Shown here: positions 1 to 11,454 of the stretch, piece after piece
Numbering within the stretch: position 1 is the stretch's first letter
Layout: every line of letters starts with the position of its first letter
Source: Odontesthes bonariensis
Lineage: Eukaryota > Chordata > Actinopteri > Atheriniformes > Atherinopsidae
DNA: 64,000 bases
NCBI RefSeq assembly: GCF_027942865.1
Contig: NC_134516.1
Coordinates: 26,533,538 to 26,597,537 of the forward strand
Reading direction: 5' to 3'
Notes under the pieces: model-generated
What the model was told of the DNA's origin: nothing
What the model saw: only the letters and a program-made list of their open reading frames with translations
Databases searched by the model: none
Made by a program: the position numbers and the translations under genes

Positions 1-38
1 CATTTGCATGACTGAGAGCGTAAATTGACTGTGGAAGG

Positions 39-110
39 GGTTCCATGGTGTAAAGGTCAGCACTCTGGACTCTGAATCCAGTGATCTGAGTTCAAATCTC
101 GGTGGAACCT
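39..110 (+). tRNA. tRNA-Gln (CTG)
   Basis: A 72-nt cloverleaf with GGTTCCA/TGGAACC acceptor, a D arm, anticodon loop CTCTGAA (CTG) and T loop TTCAAAT. The 5' flank and first 90 bases of 3' flank match the tRNA-Gln units near 41.5 and 46.2 kb, so this is an outlying copy of that repeat. No run of four T follows closely, unlike a standard Pol III unit. Confidence 0.92.
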
Positions 111-1628
111 TCAGGTGTTTGCTGTCATGGTTGCATTCTGGAAAGAATATGAGTTAAGGAGGCTCGTCAGTTGTCAAATGACACCAGATTGCACGATTGA
201 TCAATTAAATAAATCAAACAAGTCTCATGGATTCTGTTCATTACATCAGATTTTACAGATCAAACATCTATTTTGTTCTACATTTGGATGCAAGAAGGCG
301 AGCCAGGTGTTGGAATATATTCAGTTAAGTTGTGAGCTGTACAACCACACAGTGGACTGTGCACAAAAGCTTTCACTATCCTGTCTGGAACATGAACAAA
401 CATGTGTGATTAATACTGGGCATAATGCAACATCAAATGTTCCATCTATATGTGAGAATCAGATGTCTTACCTGGTCGTCCCTACAGCAAGGACACTGCC
501 TGTGGGGACTACTTGCACATAGTGGACACATACTGACATAATTAAAAGAAAAACTTCTGTGGACTTGTTTCCACACTTTATGTAACTCACATTGTTAACC
601 TGCAGGTTGCAGTGTAAATATGAACATGATAAAGTCTGGTCTTTGTTGGATTTTATGAAAGTAATTATGAGGACAGATGATGTGAACTACTGTAACAAAT
701 GTTATTTTTCAGAATTAAAACAACCTGGGGATATAAATATTCTCATTTTCATATATAAATGAAGTTCAGGTGTGACAGTCAACATTTTACAGTAAAAAAA
801 GACTTTCTCAGAAACTTAGACCCATATTAAAAAAGAGCATTATTCAAATAGACACATTTTCCCTTTTAAATGAGTTAAAAATGTAACTTTAACTTCAGTG
901 TACTTTCAGTACAGTTCCACCTCACTGATGGCTGCTAAAGCCTCCACAGTACAAAGAACAGAAAACAGTCGCCTACAGACTATAAAGTGCTCAAATGTCA
1001 CATTTCCCATGTTGGAAGTTTGCTGTGTCACAGGGAGTCTGTGGGAGTCTTTGGTTGTTCTCACAAGGCAACAAGTTTTCAGGAGGAATGATGGAAATCC
1101 ACAGAAATCATCAAGACAAATTTGAGAAACACTTCCAGATATGAACAAAATGATGGCACAAGGTGCTTTAAACATTTAACCTCCGTTATGTCCTGTTTAA
1201 TCAAGTTCATCTGAAATAAATCTAAGATCTCCTCCATATCATTTAATAAAAGAGCAGCTCTGCATCATGTTGTCTCACGTTTCTACATCTCAGCTCAGAT
1301 ATTAATCTGAGCTTTAAACATCTCAGAGTGCGCAGAAGGCAGTTAGCGTGACTTTAGGAAGAATACACCCTCTGCTATGTTCCAAACACATCCATGCTTC
1401 TAGATCCTCTGGATGAGAGAGCTGCAGAGCTCCTTATTCCTGCCAAGGAGTCAACATTATGTTAGAGTTATTTCCAGAACTCAGCAGGTTAACTTACTAA
1501 GACTCCAGTCTTATGTCACGCTGAGCTCACTTTTTTCCCCTTGAAACCCAACTAGCAGCTCCCACTAGTGAAGTGGACAAGTGATGTGTTGGATCCCAAT
1601 TTCATGACTGTGACGTCTTTGTGACGTA
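111..1628. other. no recognisable gene
   Basis: Bases 111-207 repeat the tRNA-Gln spacer seen near 46.3 kb. The rest is AT-rich and I see no convincing exon, RNA gene or transposon end. An open frame of 135 codons begins inside the tRNA spacer, so I treat it as chance. Confidence 0.5.
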
Positions 1629-1631
1629 TTA

Positions 1632-2343
1632 GGGCGTATTCAGACCAGGAAAGTCCGATAGTTCACTTGCTTTGGTCCGAACCTTTTTTTTTCATTTTGG
1701 TGCGGTTCGCTTTCAGACTGTACATTTCAGTAAACGGACCAAAATATGTCAACAAAGCCTCGCGCCCTGAAGTCGTTCGGCTATTGGTCAGAATCGACAC
1801 GCGCAACACAAAATGCTAAGTCCAAAAGTGAATGTAGCCATGGACGCTTTCCGTGCCGTTATTGCTTTTAATATAATCAAAACTATATGTTTTTTTTTTA
1901 ACGTTTTACTATTTTCACAACTGTGTAATTACTATGCTGCTGTACAAGTAATTTATCAACAACGACGACAAAGGGCAAGGCGGCTACGGAGGAGAACGCT
2001 GATTCGGTCTTTCGTTAGCTTTACCACAGCCGGTCCAGTAATTAGAAGAACGACGCTCTGTTCTGTTACCTAGCAGCAGACAAACGACGGATGCTCCCGA
2101 GGTACAAAAAAGCAAAAGTCTGGGATTAGGTCCGGTCTGCTTTCACACCTCCAAAAGAGCCGCACCAGGGTTCGTTTGATCCGGACCGAGTCCGACCTTT
2201 CAGCTCGGTCTCGGTCCGCTTGTTTGGTCCGGACCAGAGTTCGGTGGTTTGTATTCAGACCATCCCAAAAGGTCCGAACCAACGAAAATCTGGTCCGTTT
2301 GGTCGTTTGGTCCGGACCAAACGAGGTAGGTGTGAAAACGCCC
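1632..2343. mobile_element. MITE with TTA target duplication, Harbinger-like
   Basis: Imperfect terminal inverted repeats begin GGGCGTATTCAGACC at the left; the right end, read backwards, begins GGGCGTTTTCACACC. A TTA triplet flanks both ends (1629-1631 and 2344-2346), which fits the TWA target preference of PIF/Harbinger elements. The interior carries many GGTCCG/CGGACC words close to the ends and encodes nothing I recognise. Family assignment rests only on the target triplet. Confidence 0.65.
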
Positions 2344-2644
2344 TTAGAACCGAGGTTATAACCTGGAGTCCTTCAGACCAAATCTCTGTCACTCCCCTCA
2401 CACTCCCCAGCCAGAGATTAGGGGCCCACAGTGATCTGCAGGACTTTGGTCCAGATGTTTAACACCGTATCTGACCAAGCGGAATTCACCTTCTGTAAAA
2501 CATCCCATGTTCATTCCTCACATGTTGCAACAAACCTTTTTAAATGTCAGAAGTGTTCATTTTCAGAGCTGAATTGAATGCAGCACGATCTGACTGGGTC
2601 CCAGGTGAGGTTTATGAGTGTAATTAGAGCAGGTAGAGCACCAA

Positions 2645-2650
2645 TATAAA
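2645..2650 (+). promoter_or_regulatory. TATA box of secreted-protein gene A
   Basis: TATAAA lies about 120 bases before the start codon at 2768, with a plausible 5' leader of some 90 bases between. Confidence 0.55.
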
Positions 2651-2767
2651 GTCAGCTGCAGCCTCAGATGAGTTACAGCACAAATCTTCTCTCAACAGCA
2701 GTCACTAGATTGCTGTTTTTGACCAGTTTTATCTGAATTGTGTTGCTTCTGTTTTGTCTTGTTCAAC

Positions 2768-3662
2768 ATGTTGTTTAAGGTTTTCTTCAGGTGAGTCTTC
2801 ATGTTTAATGGTTTAGGTTTTTGTTCTCCTATATACTAAAGTTTCTTTCTTTTCTTTTGAAATCCAAACAGGATTTCCTGGCTTTGTGTCCTGCTCTTCA
2901 GCATTGGAACATGTTATCCCCCCCAGAAAAGCAAGTATATCAACATTTAGGTGCAGTTTATATAAAGGCAGCCAACATGGGAAGCTGTTTAGTCTGGACA
3001 TGCTCAACCCATGATGTTGGTAGGAATGAGAGGGAAGAGGGTCTGCAACTATATTAATCATGCAGCACCAAATCTTACAATATATTAGACTTCAGGTTTA
3101 ATGACCCACTTGAAATTCAAATAGTCCTTTAGCTTTGTTTTTTGTTACTAAACATATTGGCAGTGATACAGAGGCTACTGACAGCATGACTAACCATGCT
3201 GTCATACTTTGCTTCAACTAATTTCTGGGCTCAGGTCAAAACAGCGGCTCCTCTGGCTCTGGTAGTAGCACCTCTGCCTACGGCAGCGGCTCCTCTGTCT
3301 CTGGGTCTGGCTACGGCGGCGGCTCCTCTGGCTCTGGCTACGGCAGCGGCTCCTCTGGCTACGGCAGCGGCTTCTCTGGGTCTAATGCTGGCTTTACTGC
3401 GCAGGACGCAGACTTTGCTCGTTTCCTTGCTGCCCTAATGAACTTTAAGATCGACAGTTCTTTCCCACAGTCTGTCTGGACCTCCAACCAGGTCCCCAAG
3501 GACACATCTGAGATGCACACTGTATTCCCTTCATCCCACATCGTCCAGTCCAGCAATGGCTACCAACGAGCCCGCGACTCCAGTTCGTACGCCAAATACT
3601 CCCAGGATGCTTTTGACCACGCTGAAGCCAAGACTGGGTCTAAAGGGCAGAAGTTGTACTAA
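2768..3662 (+). CDS. secreted Ser/Gly/Tyr-rich protein A, three coding exons
   Basis: Function not recognised. Coding exons are 2768-2790, 2872-2930 and 3235-3662, giving 169 residues. Exons 1-2 encode a signal peptide (starts MLFKVFFR, hydrophobic WLCVLLFSIGTC), then a short mature start. Exon 3 encodes about 45 residues of Ser/Gly/Tyr repeats (GSGYGSGSSGYGSG type), followed by an ordered-looking tail with FARFLAALMNFKID and many Ser/Tyr, ending KGQKLY. Intron 1 is GT-AG, phase 2. Intron 2 starts GCAAGT at 2931, a GC-AG intron in phase 1; the nearby GTATAT donor would put exon 3 out of frame. A further intron follows the stop codon (3664-3732). Poly(A) signals are at 3786 and 3799. The mature protein would be exported; an egg-coat or matrix role is only a guess. 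Gene B at 7.0-8.6 kb has the same exon plan. Confidence 0.72.
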
Positions 3663-3732
3663 GGTAAAGCTGGACTCATGTCTGAAGTATTGAGACTCCT
3701 TTATCAATACTGACCCCTTCTGTTTTCTGCAG

Positions 3733-3830
3733 GTGACTCATGGATACTTCCATGGAGATTCCAACATGTGGCTGAACTCTGGCAAAATAAACTTGACCAA
3801 TAAAATGAGGTCTGTGTATTGAATACTTGA
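3733..3830 (+). other. 3' UTR exon and poly(A) signals of gene A
   Basis: The acceptor ttctgcag at 3725-3732 begins a last, non-coding exon. AATAAA occurs at 3786-3791 and 3799-3804. The end position is approximate. Confidence 0.5.
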
Positions 3831-4556
3831 TCTCAAGATTTGTTTTCACTTCATAGCTTTGAGTCTTCACCACACCCACTGAGGCTGACTCTGCTTTTGA
3901 AGGGCAAACTGAATACTTCTGCTTTAAATTCCACCACTACATGTTTCCTTCTCATGGTTGACTTGCATTACACAAACCCAGACTAAAATAACTTGAAGCT
4001 CAGTACAGTGGCCCTGCTTGACCTTGCACCATGAAGGTGTTTCAGTTAAATCTGCACTCGCTGGCCTTTTCCAAGCTTTAATTGCATGTGACTCGTTAGC
4101 CTATGCTACGTAGCCTTGCCCCTCTGCTTGGCACCACTTGGTGTCTTCTGTGTGCCTCATCAGAGCCGTACATCCCTCTTAACCAACTGTCTCGACTTGC
4201 CCTCTGTGTGTGCGGCCTTTGGTCATCTCACCTGGGACACCAGCTGGAGGGCTATGACACTGTGCTTCATACAGGCTCGGTCCTTAACATGGCATCACAT
4301 CTTCCCATGTTGGTTTTCATCCTACACACGACTTAAATATCTCCTGCTTTTGTTTTCCTGATTCTACCACTTGTGGAAGATGCATTTTCAAATTCCCTCG
4401 AGTGCAAAACTACATGATCACTTTGCAAAATATAACTCCTTCGATTCAGATCACTTGCTATTAAACTAGCAATAGTTGGCACAATCAAACTTTCAAAGTA
4501 GGCTCTCCGATACGGCCCTCTAGAAAAGGCCTCCAAACAGTTCTAGCAGAGTCTCA
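3831..4556. other. no recognisable gene
   Basis: Unique-looking sequence with short, mutually overlapping open frames on both strands. I see no splice-supported exon. Confidence 0.4.
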
Positions 4557-4942
4557 GGCTACGGCTACATGAAAACGAAACAAGGTTTTTTTTTTTGAAA
4601 ACGGGTACAAAAATTCTTGCGACCACACAGAAACGCGCTGCTGTGAAGACTCAGGTCCAGACGGAAACGATGCAGTACACACGCCACTGTGTCACGCCAC
4701 GCTGAGACAATAGAGAAGTGTTAAAATTGGCTCACAGCGTCAACGTGTGACTGACGCAAAAACGTTTTAGCTGTAACAATGGAAACGAAACGAGGCCGTT
4801 TTCAAACTTTCCCACTCTGGAACCCGTTTTCAAAAACTATTGTTTTGGGGTAGTGGGAACGCTGGCTTCGTGTGGCCGCGACAGCGAAACGATGAGAAAA
4901 AGTATCGTTTACAGTGAAAAACGTTTTCGTGTAGCCGCAGCC
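4557..4942. mobile_element. 386-bp MITE with TCA flanks
   Basis: The left end GGCTACGGCTACATGAAAAC and right end GTTTTCGTGTAGCCGCAGCC are inverted repeats, and both sides are flanked by TCA. The interior repeats AACGAAAC/GAAAACG words. It is non-coding and the superfamily is not assigned. Confidence 0.65.
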
Positions 4943-5679
4943 TCAGTGAATGGAAGTGTGGAAATTATTAGACCTTTTGCAGAGTAGCCTGGAGAGATGT
5001 CCAGGGTGTACCCTGACTTTTAATTGGCATTAGGGATAGGCTAAAGCAGAGAGACTCATGTGTTTCCTCAAGCTTTAATTGGTGGCTCGCACTCGCATAG
5101 TAGCTTATAACAATATGGTAACAATAACAAATTTTGTCAAATAACATACAGCGAATACTGCACAGTATTAAGTATTAAGGCTTAATGGTGTTTCCTAAAG
5201 GGGGCACTATTAAACCTGGCAACGCAGCCCGCTTAAACCACCGTCACACTTGACCGCAGTGCACGCTAGCTCCATTAGCGAGATGCAGGCACAATGGATC
5301 GGTTTTTAATTAAAAAAGGACTAAACCATGCTCATCTTGAATGTCTCACTATGATTGCAACAAACTACAAATACAACATGAAGAAAGTCAAGGACATGCA
5401 TGCCAGCTCCCAGTATTGAGTATTAAGGATTCCAGTATTCAGGTAAATGCGGTCTTAATTGAAAATGTATTGGCTGTGTTGTTTCTTTTTTTGTGGGATG
5501 TTTTATATGTAGAAATGCATATTTGCAAAAGGGGACTTAATATGTTGTCATAAAAGTGGCTCTTCCCTTGATTTTGCTCTGCCAATATGGCTCTTGTGGA
5601 AAAAAAAAATAGTATCACTGGGCTAAAGGCTTCCACTACCCTAAACTGGATACATTGAGTAAAGTAAATGGATGGTAAG

Positions 5680-5850
5680 ATAGTTCCGGTGAGGAACCTT
5701 GGAGTTATTGACCAGAATTTATCATTCACTGCACATGAAACAGGTTTCTAGGACTGCCTTCTTTCACCTTTGTAATATTGTTGAAATCAGGAACATCCTG
5801 TTTTAGTGATGCAGTAAAACTGCTCCATGCATTTGACTCTGATTCTTTAT
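5680..5850 (+). mobile_element. LINE reverse-transcriptase C-terminal fragment (Rex1/L2-like)
   Basis: Translation in shifting frames reads NLGVIIDQNLSF, then TAFFHLCNIVEIRN, then SDAVKLLHAF. This order is typical of the region after the RT palm in Rex1/L2-type fish LINEs. A stop and the loss of the following SRLDYCN block show it is dead and truncated. Confidence 0.65.
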
Positions 5851-6420
5851 TATTGCATTCAGAGCATGCAACATCAATAGGCATGTTCTGGCACAACCTG
5901 CCATTACAGAGTAGAAAGGCAACAAGTTGCCTATTAAAGTACAATAGTAGAGTGGCACAGGGTAGGGTTGTCAAAGAATATTCTACATTTGAATAGGTTT
6001 TTAAAAAAAAACAAAAAAAAAGACAAAGGTGAAAATTAATATTCGAATGTTGAAAAACATCTGCGCAGCCGCCGTCTGCCTTGAGTCGGCACACTGCATG
6101 ACAGGGTCAGGTCACAGAAGTGACGTTGATGGCAGAAAGTTCAGGGCCCAACTTGACTGCAGACACAAAGAAAGTGATTTTAACCCCCAATAATATATAA
6201 AGGCCCGCCTGGAAATACTTCAGATTTTGGTCAGTTGATGGAAAAATTTAGAAGCCTTGACAGTTGTATACGAGCTACAGTTAGCATATCATTCGATCAC
6301 CAGCAACATGAGGTTACATCTTGAAAATATTCAAGAAAATAGACTTTGCGTAACACCAGTTGTTAAATGTTTCAACTTGAATAAACCACCTATACAAGTA
6401 GTTAAGTCTGTTAACTTAAG
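5851..6420. other. no gene; hAT-like end at about 5957
   Basis: CAGGGTAGGGTTGTCAAAGA near 5957 resembles a hAT terminus, followed by an AT-rich stretch. I could not find the matching end. Confidence 0.25.
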
Positions 6421-6447
6421 AAAAAAAAAAAAAAAAAAAAAAAAAAA
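6421..6447 (+). repeat. poly(A) tract of 27
   Basis: An uninterrupted run of 27 A. It could be the tail of a retrocopy, but nothing recognisable lies directly upstream. Confidence 0.9.
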
Positions 6448-6884
6448 CAACCTTCGCAAGGTCATCATTTGACAAGACTGCCAAAGACAGCACTGGCTGT
6501 GGCTCAACTGCAGAAGAATATTTGAGTATCCAGCCAAGTATTTCAAGCACAACGTTGGGTTGGCAAGCCTTCAGGTTGGCTACCGTGCACTCTGCAACCT
6601 ATAGAAGGGGTTGTGTCTGGCTGCCATGTACAGGTGTAGAGAAATGGCTGTCAAGTATGCTGTAGCTGAGCGCTATGGTCAATTGAGCAAAGGGTGCAAC
6701 TATTTAACACTTCCATAGCAATTCCTCTCAAGATGCAGAGCTTTGAGAAGCCATGTTTGAAACCAAAAGCAGAATGTCTGAGTCAAATATGACAGGTGAT
6801 GCCTGCCATTTGCCTTGAACCCAGATGGTGTACACAGGCCATTGTTTCCCTTAATCATTCTGAAGCAAGATCATTTGACAAGAT

Positions 6885-6890
6885 TTTATT
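6885..6890 (-). terminator. poly(A) signal of gene B
   Basis: AATAAA on the minus strand, 133 bases past the stop codon at 7023-7025. Confidence 0.5.
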
Positions 6891-7022
6891 CAAAGACTAA
6901 AAAGAATCTTGTGCCGTTGGATTCAGCTTTCCAATCTGAAACCGAACCAGATTAGTTAGAGCATCAAGATAAAGACATTTGCAGGTACCACTCAATATAC
7001 CCTCTGCACATCATGTTCAGCT

Positions 7023-8645
7023 CTAGCGGGCACTTGGGAAGAACTTTTTCTGCTGCCCAGAACCATGGCTGTCAGTAATATGCTCCTTCAAGTAGTGGAC
7101 GTCCTGAAAGTAGTCTTTGCCCTTCTCATGCTGCTGACTGAAGGTGCTGTAGGTTCCAGAAGGGTACAAGCCATACAAAAGCCTGTAGTCAAAGTTAGGA
7201 GATCCACCCACACCAAAGCGTGGCACCAGTACGGTTGCGGATCCCGGTCCAGATCCTTGGCGATCATCCGGGTAGCCGAATTCCTCCGTCTGCTGCTGGT
7301 AATTCCCGAGTTCAGCTTCCTTGGTGACACTGGAGGTCTCCCCTGACTGGAGGACAGGGCCAGGTGGTGACAGAGGGGCTGCAGGGAGAACGTCAGTGGG
7401 CCTGAGGGCTTGGGCTGACGCATCCTCAAAGACTGAGGGAGCAATAGCCCACTGGGTTTCTGTGTGGAGACATTTCACAATTAGTCCTTTTCACAGCAGA
7501 AGTTCTGATAGCACAGAGTGTTAACATCAGTTTCCTAGGATGTAAAGTTAAAAGCTCAACCCCCTCTCCAGAGATTTTGAGCAGCCCAAATGAAAAGTAC
7601 AGGTGCAATGCTCGGGTTCTCTTTGGTGCCTCAGTAAGGCTGCTTAAAGTGAAGGGCCTTTCCTCCAAGCAGAAGGGAACCATTACACACCTGAGCATCA
7701 TTTTGTTTTAATACACATGTTCTGAATTTTTTACAATTCAAACACAGCAGGTTTCGGCTTCAGAATAGAGTTCGGCAAAATTTGCTAGCGACTACATGAA
7801 AACGCAAAGACACCTTTAGGCTTCCAAACATTTTGGGCCATCTACACTCCAAGCAGAAGATTTACCTTGTGGTCCAGATTGGGCAGCTCCAGGTTGCAGA
7901 GCGCCAGCGTCAGATCCTACGTCAACAGGCACATAAGTGACAGTAGAGTATCCTGTTGCAGGCAGGCCAGAGCTCAAGCTGCTCAATGCTGGACCCGTCT
8001 GAACAGCCTGTGGGACACCAGAAGCTTGCACAGCCATTTGCACGGGCACAACGGAGCCAGAGCTGCTGAATCTTGGGTCTGCCTGAAGAGCACCTTGGAC
8101 AAGGCCGGGAGCTTGGACAAGGCCGGGAGCTTGGACAAGGCCGGGAGCTTGGACAAGGCCGGGAGCTTGGACAACCAGTTGCGTTGGCACAAATGAGCCA
8201 TAGCCACTGAATCTTGGGTCTGCCTGAAGAACAGGTTGACTTAGACCAGAGGATAGCACAGGTGTCGCCATATAAACGTCACTGGAAGCAGTGTAGGGCA
8301 CGGTCACCGGGCGGCTAGCGGCTGCTCCCTGGTAAGAGCCAAAATTACCTGCAGCTCTTGTGCCGCTGCTGCTCTGGCCTGCTGATTTTGAACCTGGGTG
8401 CATGAGAACAAGTTTAGCAGAAGCTAATTCAAGCAAGCATGTAATGTTTTACCACAACAGATGATAGCACACCTTTAGTGGGAAAACCCCATGTAGCAGC
8501 AGTCAACAAGGCAAAGAGGGAAACCCTGAAATTATGTACAACAAAGAGTAAGAATGCAATATTAACTACTGTTTCCAATCAAACAAACAAAAACTGTAAA
8601 AGGCAGCTTGTGCTTATACCTCAGCAAGAACCCAGCAGCTGTCAT
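7023..8645 (-). CDS. secreted Pro/Ser/Gln-rich repeat protein B, four coding exons
   Basis: Function not recognised. Exons on the minus strand are 8645-8620, 8525-8473, 8393-7866 and 7459-7023, giving 347 residues. Exons 1-2 encode a signal peptide (MTAAGFLLRVSLFALLTAAT). Exon 3 (176 residues) is low-complexity: ADPRFSGYGS and ADPRFSSSGS repeats, four copies of a six-residue APGLVQ unit, and Ser/Gly stretches. Exon 4 (145 residues) is more ordered and Tyr/Phe/His-rich, with NFDYRLLYGLYPSG and QKKFFPSAR at the end. All introns are GT-AG; phases are 2, 1, 1. Phases 2 and 1 after the two signal-peptide exons match gene A, which argues for common ancestry although the mature sequences do not align. 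A TATA box lies just upstream and a poly(A) signal downstream. Confidence 0.75.
8095..8174 (-). repeat. 18-bp coding minisatellite, about four units, in gene B
   Basis: ttggacaaggccgggagc is repeated four times exactly, then partly. Its length is a multiple of three and it adds APGLVQ blocks to exon 3, so copy number can vary without breaking the frame. Confidence 0.9.
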
Positions 8646-8685
8646 GGTGAAAACAAGCTATGAGAGGAAACAGCAAGGGTGAAGG

Positions 8686-8693
8686 TTTATAAA
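8686..8693 (-). promoter_or_regulatory. TATA box of gene B
   Basis: TTTATAAA on the minus strand, about 40 bases before the start codon, implying a very short 5' leader. Confidence 0.55.
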
Positions 8694-9057
8694 TAATGCC
8701 ACAGACCAGCCCAGACCAATCAAAGCTTAACGTGCTAACAACAGACAGCTGCTTGTGAGGGACTACCAGGACAGGTGGACGCTGGAGGCTCATCTGGTTG
8801 CTCTGGTATCAGCCTCATTGTCTCCTCTCGCCTCCACCCTCCTGTCTGTGCTAAAGGCACTTAGTCACTGCCAAATATTTTACTGTCGTAACATAGCTCC
8901 ACCCAAATTGTCATAATTCTCAGATTTTCTATTTCAGTTCAACGTAGAAGCTGGAAATAACATCCTAGATGTTGAGTTTTCACACCGACCCACTGACACA
9001 TTTAACAAGTTAACTGAGGCCTGTAGAGTCTGAGATGTAGCTCTTGTTGGTCTAGTG
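8694..9057. other. upstream region of gene B, no gene seen
   Basis: Contains ccaatc near 8717 on the plus strand. No exon or transposon end is evident. Confidence 0.35.
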
Positions 9058-9061
9058 TTAA

Positions 9062-9867
9062 CACTAGAACTACCACGGAGGGGTCAATTGACCTTTTTAC
9101 CTAAAAGACCCACAAGAGGGTCATGTGACCCTTTGGACCCCCTGCGGACACTCCTTTTGTTGTGGAAATGTGGGTTGAGTGCTATATCTCTGCATCTTCG
9201 TTCCTTGGAGAGGAGCTTCTTTCACCACAAAATTCTTGAGGGAAATGAAGCAGTAGTCCACATGCACTGGTATTTATCCATTTAACAATTGCGATAGATA
9301 ACCAATTGGGATAGATCAGCAAGGTACATTCATTTGAAAATTGTACTAAATGTAAGCTGATTGTGTTAACTGTAGGATACTTGTACATAGCCATTTGCAA
9401 GGATGTACTAAATGATTGAGACATGTACAAAAGCATTTGAAATTTGATGAAAGCAATGATAAATGCCATTCTGTTGTGAGGAACTGCAAATTAGTTTTGG
9501 GATTTGTCCATGTTTTGAGAATGACATCTCAGTTTCAAGAAATGAGCCAAACCAATGGAGAAAAACTGTAACACACTGTCCGCCAAACTGTGCTATCTGT
9601 CTTTGCTGCTGATATCTTCATGCAAGTTGCTATTTACCTGTGGTGATTTTGGAGGCTGACAGCCCTTGGGAAGAAGCCGTCTGTCCCTGTTTGTCTTGGC
9701 TGTTACCACTGTAAGGTGTGACCCCCTCACCCCTCACCCCACACACGGCCCCTAACAGCCTCATTACCATAACAAAATGAGTGATTAGTGTATTCGGTAA
9801 AAGCCGCTGGGTCAAATGACCCCTCTCTGGTACTTCTAGGTAGGCAGAAAAATCCTAGAAGTTCTAG
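9062..9867. mobile_element. piggyBac-like MITE, 806 bp, TTAA target
   Basis: Ends CACTAGAACT and AGTTCTAG are inverted, and TTAA flanks both sides (9058-9061, 9868-9871). Subterminal GGGGTCAATTGACC and GGGTCAAATGACCCC are also symmetric. TTAA duplication with short inverted ends is the piggyBac signature. No transposase remains. Confidence 0.8.
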
Positions 9868-9871
9868 TTAA

Positions 9872-10473
9872 AGCTGCAGTCTGCGAGATTTGTTGTTGTC
9901 ATACGTAAAGTCCTACTTTTTGGCATTTTAAGAGTTTACATGATCTATCAGAACGCTTGAAGTTGAAAACGGTGACCTCCGTAGTCGCAAAATGCAAGAA
10001 ATGCTTATTTTTTAACCGAAAAATAAAAAGTTATTCAACTTCCTGTCCCGCCCCTTCAAAACACATGAGAACTCGTGCACGTAGACGTGCACGCCAGATG
10101 CGCCTACACGACTCCTCATTCATCAACTCACCTGTCTTTTGCGATCATGGAAGACACAGTAAGTAGACTAGCCCATAATGAAGTTCAATAGTCTAGATAA
10201 ATAAGCGTGGGGACGAGCCTACCTTGTATCGCGCGTGCACAATCGGTGATTGACAGGCAGCAGAGCCCAGCTCGTAAACCTGATTGGTTACCTTTTACCG
10301 GTCCGGTCTGCAATTTTGTAAACAAACCTGCTGGCTTTGGAGGGACCTAGCGGGACATATAGGGGACCTAGAGAACTCATTTTTTTTTTGTATTGGGGTA
10401 TTTAATGTACTACTTTCAGAATCCCCGGACAGTTCCAGGCATTATGCTTGAAAAAGAGTTGCAGACTGCAGCT
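9872..10473. mobile_element. TTAA-flanked MITE, 602 bp
   Basis: Left end AAAGCTGCAGTCTGCGAGA and right end GTTGCAGACTGCAGCTT are inverted, with TTAA at 9868-9871 and 10474-10477. The left TTAA is shared with the piggyBac-like element before it. The interior has a CpG-rich stretch and a short ATG-to-splice-donor stretch at 10147 (ATGGAAGACACA before gtaagt). Related to the elements at 16.6-18.7 kb. Confidence 0.75.
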
Positions 10474-10534
10474 TTAAAGGAGACATGTTTTGCCCTTTTT
10501 GGTACAATTTCCCGAAGTCTTACTGAAATGTATA

Positions 10535-11260
10535 GCCGCTTTCGGACTGTAGGAACCTTTGGCAGTTCTAATAACCTTTTAATCCGCGGGGCCGTTTTCT
10601 CCCGTGTTCGGACATACAGGAACTCGGGGCTTTCTCCCTTAGTTCCTATAACTATTTAGCTCCTTCTCCGAGGTCGGGTCTCTTCATGGTTCTATAGAAC
10701 TAATATAGGGAGGTGTGTGGTGGTCGGTAGCTACGCCCCATGTAATTCTATCACAACTGAAATGTCTCCTCATATAACACAGACACAACCAGCGGGTGTT
10801 TAATAAGTTAATTTACACTGGTCTCATTTGTCTGCAGCGCTCTGCTCTCCTTTCTTCCTTCATGAAATAAAAAAGTATTCCTGACTCTCTCTGTGAGCTC
10901 TTCCAGCCTCGATATTAGACGCCTGATGTGATTGTCCATGATTAATATCACCATCATGCAGACCATAAACACAGTGGCCTCCCCGCTCTCCATATTAGCT
11001 TCTTGGTGGTGTTTTTTCTACTCTCCTTACTTTTACCGTTTTGTTTTGTGTTTGAATGTAGCGCTAAACGGCTAACGGCTAACGGCTAACACGTCACTGA
11101 AGCAGACGGCTGCGTGCGGCGCATCAGTCCCTATCAGGTCCCGACTCATGTGCGAATGCAGACTGAAACAGTTCCGCTGGGGAAGGATAGTTATCAGAAC
11201 GAAATTCGAGGAGGGTAGTTCTGATAACTACTTTCTTAGAACTGTCTGTCCGAAAGCGGC
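10535..11260. mobile_element. 726-bp TIR element, copy 1
   Basis: Ends GCCGCTTTCGGAC and GTCCGAAAGCGGC are perfect 13-bp inverted repeats. A second, oppositely oriented copy (11789-14192) carries a further insertion. This copy preserves the uninterrupted version of that site. No transposase frame seen. Confidence 0.8.
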
Positions 11261-11454
11261 TTATGAGACAGGTCAGGAGCTCCTGGTCTTATTGGCCAAG
11301 TTTTTCCCCCAAAAATGTATTTTATTTCCTAAACATGAGGCTTTTCTAACTTTAACCCAGTACTTTTAATGTTTTACACCTTTCGACCAAGTAGTTTTGG
11401 AAAAAAAGGTGAAAAACGAATGAAGGAAACAACAGTCTCACAGCAGTTCAAAGA

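Noticed and set aside
115-522. 135-codon Cys-rich open frame after the first tRNA
   Set aside because: Its first 30 codons are the tRNA-Gln spacer repeat, also found near 46.3 kb. No splice or domain support.
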